NCBI GenBank assembly: GCA_021793055.1
Contig: JAJYTL010000235.1
Coordinates: forward strand, 1-5,416
Direction: 5' to 3'
Source: Pseudomonadota bacterium
GTDB lineage: Bacteria; Pseudomonadota; Alphaproteobacteria; Ferrovibrionales; Ferrovibrionaceae
Length of the DNA: 5,416 nt
Positions within the stretch are counted from its first letter, which is position 1; each line of letters starts with the position of its first letter. The position numbers and the translations under genes are program-made. Below, one piece after another: positions 1-4,746 of this stretch. Under the pieces are notes generated by a model. The model did not search any database. It saw nothing but the letters and a program-made list of their open reading frames with translations, and was not told the origin of the DNA.

Positions 1-183
1 GCCGCCGGCCCGGTTGATCTGCGCCGCAGCCAGTTCGGTGCCGCGCATCATGCTGATTCCCATCGGCGCGGAGCCGCCGGTGAGCGGGCCATCGACGCCG
101 ATCCGGATCGGTTCGGCGGCCCAGGCCGGCCGCGCGAGAAGCGCGACAACGCCGGCGAGGAAAGCGAGCTTCGGAAACGTCAT
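1..183 (-). CDS. ABC transporter periplasmic substrate-binding protein, LivJ/LivK-like (5' part only)
   Basis: The first 61 codons of a gene that runs off the left edge. Residues 1-22 form a Sec signal peptide: a short start with one Lys, a hydrophobic core (LAFLAGVVALLA) and an AWA-A cleavage site. The mature start, EPIRIGVDGPLTGG, is the typical first beta strand and loop of type I periplasmic binding proteins of the branched-chain amino acid (LIVBP / Peripl_BP_6) class. It is followed by MGISMMRGTELAAAQINRAGG, matching the helix that usually reads 'G...GaelAveeiNaaGG'. Such proteins deliver amino acids, amides or aromatic acids to Liv-type ABC permeases; the ligand cannot be read from this fragment. 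The ATG at 183 is chosen because AGGA at 194-197 lies 10 bases upstream. An in-frame GTG at 192 is only one base from AGGA. The kinase stop codon (189-191) lies five bases before this ATG, and the ribosome binding site is inside the kinase's last codons, so translation is probably coupled. Confidence 0.85.
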   Translation of the reverse strand, partial: MTFPKLAFLAGVVALLARPAWAAEPIRIGVDGPLTGGSAPMGISMMRGTELAAAQINRAGG

Positions 184-188
184 CGGCT

Positions 189-2318
189 TCACGTCCTGAA
201 TGGGGCACCGACGGCGGCATCGGAGAGAATGCCGCCGCTCGCGGCCTTGCCCGGCCGGCGAAGGGGCAAGCTGATCGTCACGGTGGTGCCGAGACCGAGC
301 GCGCTTGCGACTTCGAAACGCCCGCCGTGCAGTTCGACCAAGGTTTTCGAGATCGGCAATCCAAGGCCGGTGCCCTCGTGATGGCGGGTATGATGGGCGC
401 CAACCTGCGCGAACGGCTCCAAGGCGTGGGGGATGTCCTCGGGTGCCATGCCCATGCCGGTGTCGCGCACGGCGATGCGGAGCGCGTCGCCGACGACCGC
501 GGTCGAAACCTCGACCTCGCCGCCGGCGGGCGTGAACTTCACCGCATTGGTGATCAGATTGAGCATCACCTGGCGCAAGCGAAGCGGATCGGCCTCGATC
601 TCCGGGCAGGCCGTGGCGCTCGCTGTGGTGATCTTCACCCGGGCGCCCGCCGCGCGCTCCGAGACAATGGCGACGGCCTCGCCGATGATGCGGGCGGCGT
701 CGACTGATTCGAGCTGAAGCTCGGTCTTGCCGGCGTTCAATTTCGCGATGTCGAGGATGTCATTGATGATCGAGAGAAGGTGCTCGCCGCTGGTGCGCAC
801 GAGCTGGCCGTATTCGCGATAGGTTTCCGGCACCGGCCCCTTCACCGCACGCTCGATCATCTCGGAAAAGCCGATGATGGCGTTGAGCGGCGTCCGCAGC
901 TCGTGACTCATGCTGGCGAGGAAATCGGTCTTTGCGCGGTTAGCCTGTTCGGCCTGCTCGCGGGCGCGTTTTTCCGCCAACTCGCTCTGGCGCAACTCCG
1001 CCTCGCGCTCCTTCAAGAGGGTGATGTCCGAGCAGAACAGGACGATGTCGCCCTGTTTCGTCCGCCGCTCGCGCACCAAAATCCAGCGGCCGTCGCGAAG
1101 CTGGATGATGGGCTCGCCGACGCCTGCCCGATGCTGCGCCAGGCGCCATTGCAGGAAGGTGTCGTCGTCGGCATGATGATTGGCGTAGGCTCCGCGGGCC
1201 AGCGCCGCCTTGGCGAGTTCGGCGAAGGTCCTGCCCGGAACGATCAGGTCCTTGATCGGGGCGAAGAAGGAGGCGTAAAGCGCGTTCGACAGGGTCAGGC
1301 GGTCGTCCTTGTCGAACAGCGCGAAGGCGGCCGGGGCGCTTTCGATCGCGCCGAGCAATCTGGCCTCGGCCGTCTGACGTGCCTCCGCCTCGCGGACAAC
1401 GGCGGCAGCTTCGTTCGCGGCGGCGGTCGCGAGCAGCCAGGCGATGATCGTCATAACCGCCAGCAATCCGGCATCCATCGCGACGAAGGTTATAAACTCG
1501 GGCGTCATCGCCGTCGGCCGGCCGATCAGGACGATCTTGGCCGGAAAGCCGCGGACTGCCGCCACCGAGGTGTCGCTTTTGTCGCGGTAACGCGGAAGCT
1601 TGGGTCGTCCGTCGGTCAACTCGCGGTCCGACAGGCCGGTGCCGGCCAGGATCGCGCCGTCGTCGCGCTCGAGCAGGGTGAACGCGTCCTGCTCGCCGCC
1701 GTCGGGGGCATAGAAGCCGGAAAAATAGGCCGGCTCGGCAACGGCGGTCACGACGCCGTCAAAATTTCCGTAGTCGTCGAGAATCGGATAGCTCATCGGG
1801 AAGAAGGCTTTGCCATCCACCCGCGAGATTTCGATCTTGCCGAAATACAGGCCGACGCCGCGCCACTTCTTCTGTTCCGCGAAATGCGCCCGGTCGGCGA
1901 TGTTGAAATGCGGCGGCGGGAACGACTGGGTGTCGTTGACGATCTGGCCCTTGGCATCCGCCACAGCCAAGGCGCGGACCTCGGGCAGCTTCTTGAGATA
2001 CTTGTCGAGGAGGAGCTGGGTGAAGACCGTCGGCTTGTCGAGCGGCAGTCGGTGTTTCAGCCGCTCGGCGATGATCTCAAGCGACAGATCGATGGCCGCC
2101 AGGGCGCGGCCCGCGTGTTCCGCCAGCAACTGCGCCTTCGCGTCGCGCGTCTCACGCTCGTGCGCGACCAATCCTCGGTAATGATGAATAACGATGGCGG
2201 CGTCGCCGGCGTAGACGGCGGCGAGAAAGATGGTCGTCAAAAGAACCAGGCGACGTGCTAAGGGGATCGCGTGAATTCGCCTCCCGAACCATGCACCAAG
2301 CGACCGAAGTTGGGGCAT
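189..2318 (-). CDS. Membrane-bound sensor histidine kinase, Cache-PAS-HisKA-HATPase, PdhS/PleC-like transmitter
   Basis: 709 residues from the chosen ATG. Domains in order: transmembrane helix about 24-46; periplasmic PDC/Cache-type sensor about 50-270, with the family-like stretch DRAHFAEQKK; second transmembrane helix about 279-301; a short linker; PAS-like domain about 325-435 (SAPAAFALFDKDDRLTLSN); coiled coil; HisKA with FLASMSHELRTPLNAIIGF (phospho-acceptor His472); HATPase with N-box NLITN (587-591), G1 DTGMGM (619-624) and G2 GTGLGL (649-654). All catalytic motifs are intact and there is no receiver domain, so it should autophosphorylate and pass phosphate to a separate response regulator, not in this window. 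The HisKA helices and the EGTGLGLPISKTLVELHGG segment resemble the PleC/DivJ/PdhS kinases that act on DivK; this is judged by eye. The ATP lid is oddly His-rich (GAHHTRHHEG). A GTG at 2336 would add six residues; the ATG is preferred because of GGGAG at 2330-2334. Confidence 0.93.
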   Translation of the reverse strand: MPQLRSLGAWFGRRIHAIPLARRLVLLTTIFLAAVYAGDAAIVIHHYRGLVAHERETRDAKAQLLAEHAGRALAAIDLSLEIIAERLKHRLPLDKPTVFTQLLLDKYLKKLPEVRALAVADAKGQIVNDTQSFPPPHFNIADRAHFAEQKKWRGVGLYFGKIEISRVDGKAFFPMSYPILDDYGNFDGVVTAVAEPAYFSGFYAPDGGEQDAFTLLERDDGAILAGTGLSDRELTDGRPKLPRYRDKSDTSVAAVRGFPAKIVLIGRPTAMTPEFITFVAMDAGLLAVMTIIAWLLATAAANEAAAVVREAEARQTAEARLLGAIESAPAAFALFDKDDRLTLSNALYASFFAPIKDLIVPGRTFAELAKAALARGAYANHHADDDTFLQWRLAQHRAGVGEPIIQLRDGRWILVRERRTKQGDIVLFCSDITLLKEREAELRQSELAEKRAREQAEQANRAKTDFLASMSHELRTPLNAIIGFSEMIERAVKGPVPETYREYGQLVRTSGEHLLSIINDILDIAKLNAGKTELQLESVDAARIIGEAVAIVSERAAGARVKITTASATACPEIEADPLRLRQVMLNLITNAVKFTPAGGEVEVSTAVVGDALRIAVRDTGMGMAPEDIPHALEPFAQVGAHHTRHHEGTGLGLPISKTLVELHGGRFEVASALGLGTTVTISLPLRRPGKAASGGILSDAAVGAPFRT

Positions 2319-2329
2319 GCGGCATTTAG

Positions 2330-2334
2330 CTCCC
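2330..2334 (-). promoter_or_regulatory. Ribosome binding site deciding the kinase start
   Basis: GGGAG on the minus strand lies 11 bases before the ATG at 2318. The alternative GTG at 2336 overlaps this region and would have only a weak GAG upstream. An out-of-frame ATG at 2325 lies between the site and the chosen start. The spacing is slightly long, so the start call is probable rather than certain. Confidence 0.5.
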
Positions 2335-2353
2335 ACGCATCTCGCAAGGCTGC

Positions 2354-2386
2354 ACTATGGCGCCGAGAAAGTTAAGAAGACTTTAA
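2354..2386 (-). promoter_or_regulatory. Candidate promoter of the kinase / binding-protein operon
   Basis: On the minus strand CATAGT (2359 to 2354) is a plausible -10 box. There is no standard -35 hexamer at 17 bases; the TTAA-N7-TTAA box occupies that place instead. If transcription starts near 2347, the box is centred about 32 bases upstream of the start, the usual place for CtrA-activated promoters. The leader to the ATG would be about 29 nt. This is inferred from position and motif only. Confidence 0.4.
2372..2386. promoter_or_regulatory. CtrA-type binding box, TTAA-N7-TTAA
   Basis: The sequence shows TTAA (2372-2375), seven bases GAAGACT (2376-2382) and TTAA (2383-2386). This is an exact match to the two half-sites and spacing of the CtrA master cell-cycle regulator of alphaproteobacteria. 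It lies in the short gap between the reductase and the kinase, about 60 bp before the kinase ATG. In DNA this GC-rich a chance exact match is unlikely within 5 kb. Binding itself is not shown. Confidence 0.6.
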
Positions 2387-2414
2387 GGAAAGGCGCCGGC
2401 GCGGCGGCGGGAAA

Positions 2415-3413
2415 TCAGCGGCTTTCGCCGGCAAAGCCCTGCTGCAGGGCGGCAATCCGGGCGAGCGCCGCGGCCGACAGCGGGCCTTTCTCGACCGCCG
2501 CCAGGGCGCTCTCGAACTGCTCCGGCGTCGCCATGCCGACCAGGATGGTGCCGATCGTCGGCGGCGTGATCGCGAAGCGCGTCGCCGCCTCGGCGAGGGT
2601 CGCGGTGAAGCCCTCGGCAATCAGCGGCGCAAGACGCTGCGCCCGCGCCAGGTCGGCATCGAAGGCGAAAGCCGAGCCGATCGGCGGCGGCGGCGGACTC
2701 GCCACCGGATGGCGTTCCGCCGAGCCGGACAGCGCGCCGCCCGCCAGCACCCGGACGCCGATGGCGCCGGTGCCGGCCGCAGCGGCGCGATCGAGCAGGC
2801 GGTCGTAGTCCTGCGCCGGATAGCGCGCCGGCAGCGCCGCGGCGGCGGAGGGGTTGAGCAGGTTGTAGACGATCTGGGCGCTGTCGAAGCGGCCGGCGTC
2901 GAGCACCGCGGCGAGCGCCGCGGTATCGCCGACCGCGGTCAACCCGATGAAGCGGATCTTGCCCTGGCGGCGCAGCGCCGCCATCGCCGGCACGACCTCG
3001 TGCAGTACCTGGCGGACGCTCAAGGTCTCGCCGCCACCCGCTTCCGTGACGGCATTGTGGAGATGGAAGATATCGACCGCCTCGCGGCCGAGGCGGCGCA
3101 GGCTGGCCTCGAGGGATTCGGTCATCGCGGCCTCGATACGGCCGAAATCGCGGGGTGCCAGGCGCACCTTGGTGCCGATCAGCGCCGTCCGGTCCTGGAG
3201 CGCCCGCAACGCGCGGCCGAGGTTCTTCTCGGATTCGCCGTTGCCATAGAGCGCAGCGGTGTCGAAGTAATTGACTCCGACCTCAAGCGCCCGTGCGATG
3301 GCGCGCTGTTGCGCCGCGGCCTCGCCTCGCACCATCAAGCCGCCAACCGCGCCGCAGCCGAAGCCCAACAGCGACAGCCGCAGGCCGGTGCGGCCGAACG
3401 CGCGCACTTCCAT
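2415..3413 (-). CDS. Aldo/keto reductase family oxidoreductase
   Basis: 332 residues, the usual length of the family, forming a single TIM barrel that uses NAD(P)H to reduce aldehydes or ketones, or runs the reverse reaction, in the cytoplasm. The start FGRTGLRLSLLGFGCGAVGG is the standard first strand. The catalytic tetrad is complete: Asp51 and Tyr56 in FDTAALYGNGESE, Lys82 in GTKV, His119 in DIFHLHN. The cofactor-binding end is also present (GTILVGMATPEQFESAL, about 288-304). The overall style is that of the bacterial galactose-dehydrogenase/YajO-like branch, but the substrate cannot be told. A run of five prolines at 240-244 lies in the loop before the cofactor-binding part. GGGAGGGG just upstream supports the ATG at 3413. 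It follows the winged-helix gene by 21 bp, so it is probably co-transcribed with, and perhaps controlled by, that protein. Confidence 0.93.
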   Translation of the reverse strand: MEVRAFGRTGLRLSLLGFGCGAVGGLMVRGEAAAQQRAIARALEVGVNYFDTAALYGNGESEKNLGRALRALQDRTALIGTKVRLAPRDFGRIEAAMTESLEASLRRLGREAVDIFHLHNAVTEAGGGETLSVRQVLHEVVPAMAALRRQGKIRFIGLTAVGDTAALAAVLDAGRFDSAQIVYNLLNPSAAAALPARYPAQDYDRLLDRAAAAGTGAIGVRVLAGGALSGSAERHPVASPPPPPIGSAFAFDADLARAQRLAPLIAEGFTATLAEAATRFAITPPTIGTILVGMATPEQFESALAAVEKGPLSAAALARIAALQQGFAGESR

Positions 3414-3434
3414 CCCGCCCCTCCCGTTCGCCGC

Positions 3435-3884
3435 CTAACGCGACGCAGCGCGGGCCGCCCGCGCCTTGACGTCGTCGGCGGTGCGCAGCAACTCGTCGAG
3501 CACGTCGTCCATGAAGACGTCGATCTTGGCCGCGATCTTGGCGCTGAGCCAGATATCGGGACTGGCCTGGCCGCGTGGCAGAGCGGGCTTCTTGCCGCTC
3601 CGCAGCGCGCGCGTCAGCACGGCGTCGCTGCAATCGACGATACCATCGGCGATCGCCTTCTGGATCCAGATGCGGCGCGTCGTCGGGCTCTTCACGTCGC
3701 GAATGAACTCGTAGGCGCCCGACATCTTGACCCGGCCCTCGCGCCACAGCCGGGTGAGCAGGTTCCAGCCGGTCGGATTGCGATAATCGGCGCGGCCGAT
3801 GGCCTCCTCCCAGCGCGTCCCGACCACGGCCAGCATCTTGAAATAGGCCTCATGGTCGTCTCGCGTGTATCGCGATTCCGGCAT
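3435..3884 (-). CDS. Small protein with probable MarR-like winged helix-turn-helix
   Basis: 149 residues, soluble, no signal peptide. Not recognised as a named family member. Residues about 37-85 (from NPTGWNLLTRLWREG through SPTTRRIWIQKAIADGIVD) have the pattern of a winged helix: a first helix, a second helix with KMSGAYEFI, a recognition helix starting SPTTRRIWI and then 'ADGIVD', as in the 'STvtRrvdrLvekGlv' end of MarR and related regulators. The C-terminal part (about 110-149) is a long charged helix, WLSAKIAAKIDVFMDDVLDELLRTADDVKARAARAA, which could pair two subunits. A longer reading frame starts at 3932, but the ATG at 3884 is chosen because GGAGGA lies eight bases before it. It stands divergent to the 4110 gene across a palindrome-rich promoter and just upstream of the reductase gene, the usual layout of a local repressor or activator. 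Function is inferred. Confidence 0.72.
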   Translation of the reverse strand: MPESRYTRDDHEAYFKMLAVVGTRWEEAIGRADYRNPTGWNLLTRLWREGRVKMSGAYEFIRDVKSPTTRRIWIQKAIADGIVDCSDAVLTRALRSGKKPALPRGQASPDIWLSAKIAAKIDVFMDDVLDELLRTADDVKARAARAASR

Positions 3885-3892
3885 CGCCTTCT

Positions 3893-3898
3893 TCCTCC
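3893..3898 (-). promoter_or_regulatory. Strong ribosome binding site setting the start of the winged-helix gene
   Basis: GGAGGA on the minus strand, eight bases before the ATG at 3884. It rules out the longer start at 3932, which would put this Shine-Dalgarno sequence inside the coding region and add 16 unconvincing basic residues. Confidence 0.75.
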
Positions 3899-3958
3899 GG
3901 CAGCTGCGCGGCCCCCAAGGCTGTTTTGTCACAACCGCGAGATTCCTTCAAGCCGTTT

Positions 3959-3978
3959 ATGTGCTATTGAAAACACAT
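3959..3978. promoter_or_regulatory. Inverted repeat ATGTG-N10-CACAT, candidate operator
   Basis: Two perfect 5-bp arms separated by 10 bases in the AT-rich divergent region. The right arm runs into ACATATGT (3975-3982), itself an 8-bp palindrome. TATGT also recurs directly at 3958 and 3978, exactly 20 bp or two helix turns apart. Such spacing suits a dimeric helix-turn-helix protein. The neighbouring winged-helix gene is the obvious candidate, but no binding evidence exists. Confidence 0.4.
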
Positions 3979-3983
3979 ATGTA

Positions 3984-3997
3984 CGCCAATATTGACG
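3984..3997. promoter_or_regulatory. Near-palindrome over the -35 box, candidate operator
   Basis: CGCCAATATTGACG is a 14-bp palindrome with a single mismatched pair around a perfect CAATATTG core. Its right half contains the TTGACG -35 hexamer of the rightward promoter, so a protein bound here would block RNA polymerase. The position and symmetry fit a repressor site; the regulator is inferred. Confidence 0.45.
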
Positions 3998-4020
3998 CAT
4001 GAATTGATTTAAGCTATAGA
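3992..4020 (+). promoter_or_regulatory. Sigma70-type promoter of the 4110 gene
   Basis: TTGACG (3992-3997), a 17-bp spacer, then TATAGA (4015-4020). Both hexamers are close to the housekeeping consensus and the spacing is ideal. Transcription would start near 4027, giving a leader of about 80 nt before the ATG at 4110. It sits in an AT-rich island of an otherwise GC-rich window. No equally convincing promoter is visible for the leftward winged-helix gene. Confidence 0.7.
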
Positions 4021-4057
4021 GGGCGAGGCTGGTTCACGCCCCTTGCGGCGCGCCGGC

Positions 4058-4073
4058 AGGCCCAGGGGGGCCT
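4058..4073 (+). other. Small GC-rich hairpin in the 5' leader of the 4110 gene
   Basis: AGGCCC-AGGG-GGGCCT can form a 6-bp stem with a 4-nt loop. The G run at 4065-4070 could instead pair with CCCCC at 4084-4088, just before the ribosome binding site, so two exclusive folds are possible. No known riboswitch or thermometer pattern is recognised. Confidence 0.3.
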
Positions 4074-4109
4074 CAACCAAGCGCCCCCGTTTATGCGATG
4101 GAGGTTCCA

Positions 4110-4457
4110 ATGTCCTCATTGGCCGCGAAATTTCGGATCGGACGCTTCGGCATCCTGCTGGCCGCCGGGCTCGGCGTTGCCGCGGTGACGATGGCGGCGA
4201 AGCCCGCCGAGGCCGGCGTCTGGATCGGCGTCGAAGTGCCGGTGCCGAGCTACGCGCCGCCGCCAGCCCCTTACGGCTATGTCTACGGCTATCCCTACGC
4301 CTATGGCTACGCGCCGGCCTATGTCGCGCCGCCCGCCTATTACCGTCGGCCGGCCTACCGCCGGCGCCCGGACTACGGCTATGCCACCGGCTTCTACTTC
4401 GGCGGCGGCCACGACCATCGCGAATGGCGCGGCGGGGACCACGACGACCGCGACTAG
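4110..4457 (+). CDS. Small exported Tyr/Pro/Gly-rich protein with His/Asp-rich tail
   Basis: 115 residues. Residues 1-35 are a clear Sec signal peptide: a basic start (AKFRIGRF), a hydrophobic core and cleavage after AEA. The mature 80 residues begin GVWIGVEVPVPSY and then become low-complexity. A PYGYVYGYPYAYGYAP stretch has a tyrosine at every second position, an AYYRRPAYRRRPDY basic part follows, and the end is GGGHDHREWRGGDHDDRD. Fifteen of the 80 residues are tyrosine. There are no cysteines and no lipobox, so it is predicted periplasmic, outer-membrane-associated or secreted. Short secreted proteins of this build are common in alphaproteobacteria and mostly uncharacterised; I assign no function. 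The ATG at 4110 is chosen because GGAGG (4100-4104) lies five bases before it; the in-frame ATG at 4098 overlaps that site. It has its own promoter and is divergent to the winged-helix gene. Confidence 0.82.
   Translation: MSSLAAKFRIGRFGILLAAGLGVAAVTMAAKPAEAGVWIGVEVPVPSYAPPPAPYGYVYGYPYAYGYAPAYVAPPAYYRRPAYRRRPDYGYATGFYFGGGHDHREWRGGDHDDRD
4272..4310 (+). repeat. Degenerate 12-bp tandem repeat coding for alternating tyrosines
   Basis: Units TACGGCTATGTC (4272), TACGGCTATCCC (4284), TACGCCTATGGC (4296) and the start of a fourth at 4308. Each codes Y-x-Y-x, so the protein has seven tyrosines at alternate positions. The array looks like the product of tandem duplication within the gene. Confidence 0.65.
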
Positions 4458-4544
4458 CGCACGACGGCTTTGGGTCGGATCTTCCCGAAGTCTTGTCCGC
4501 GCGCCGCTTCCATGACGGGACGATGACCCATCCCCTCCCCCCGA

Positions 4545-4581
4545 CCGGGCCGGTTCGCGATGCCAACGTGGGCCGGCCCGG
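4545..4581 (+). terminator. Long 15-bp hairpin, candidate terminator or leader structure
   Basis: Bases 4545-4559 pair without interruption with 4567-4581 around a 7-nt loop (ATGCCAA). Nine outer pairs are Watson-Crick G-C and the inner part includes three G-U pairs (4554/4572, 4555/4571, 4557/4569). The G-U pairs hold only in plus-strand RNA; on the other strand they become A-C mismatches, so the structure belongs to the rightward transcript. It starts 88 bp after the stop of the 4110 gene and no T run follows, so it may stop transcription only weakly or protect the mRNA end. Confidence 0.45.
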
Positions 4582-4614
4582 GATCGGCCGGCGGCCGCTC
4601 GCCGCGCGTCGCGC

Positions 4615-4644
4615 TTGACGGGATCACGGCAATCCCCGTATGGC
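4615..4644 (+). promoter_or_regulatory. Weak candidate promoter for waaA
   Basis: TTGACG (4615-4620) with an 18-bp spacer to TATGGC (4639-4644). The -35 box is good and the -10 box poor. The leader to the waaA ATG would be about 90 nt. It lies after the long hairpin, consistent with waaA having its own transcript. Confidence 0.35.
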
Positions 4645-4719
4645 TCGAGGGGCGCGCGCCCACCCGCCCGCCGCCGCCCCACGGCGGACCGACAGGGGCC
4701 GCTTGCCCGGAGACATCCC

Positions 4720-4746
4720 TTGACCGACCGGCCTCCCCGCCGATGA
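4720..4746 (+). other. Possible 8-codon TTG leader frame overlapping the waaA start
   Basis: TTG at 4720 is preceded by GGAG (4709-4712, 7-base spacing) and opens a short frame coding MTDRPPRR. Its TGA stop (4744-4746) overlaps the waaA start as ATGA. waaA has no Shine-Dalgarno sequence of its own, so re-initiation after this frame is possible. A chance arrangement in GC-rich DNA is also possible. Confidence 0.3.

Larger units (their letters stand above)
4458..4742. other. Intergenic region of 285 bp without a convincing gene
   Basis: No reading frame here shows a recognisable protein, and codon use is not gene-like. A 31-codon frame from the ATG at 4523 lacks a ribosome binding site and family resemblance. 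The region holds a long hairpin (4545-4581), a weak promoter (4615-4644), a perfect 12-bp palindrome GGGCGCGCGCCC (4650-4661), and a 6-bp GC hairpin (stem CCGCCG at 4671-4676, CGGCGG at 4682-4687). The last two would lie in the waaA leader. Confidence 0.6.

Noticed and set aside
14..199. A 61-codon plus-strand frame at the left edge
   Set aside because: It is the shadow of the signal-peptide-bearing start of the binding protein on the minus strand.
780..2261. A 493-codon open frame on the plus strand, opposite the histidine kinase
   Set aside because: Its translation has no recognisable domain and follows the reverse complement of a fully intact kinase. Long antisense open frames are expected in GC-rich coding DNA.
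2391..2432. Inverted repeat GCCGGCG / CGCCGGC at the end of the reductase gene as a terminator
   Set aside because: The loop is 24 bases, the left arm lies inside the reductase coding end, and no real T run follows. Such 7-bp GC repeats arise easily in this base composition.
2709..3995. A 428-codon open frame on the plus strand, opposite the reductase and the winged-helix gene
   Set aside because: Same reason: the minus-strand genes have complete family motifs and ribosome binding sites, while the plus-strand frame has neither.
4009..4012. A second CtrA site near the 4110 promoter
   Set aside because: Only one TTAA half-site is present; the partner at 7 bases is missing on both sides.
4585..4597. 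CGGCCG-G-CGGCCG as a further hairpin after the long stem
   Set aside because: A one-base loop cannot form a stable RNA hairpin; it is simple GC palindromy.
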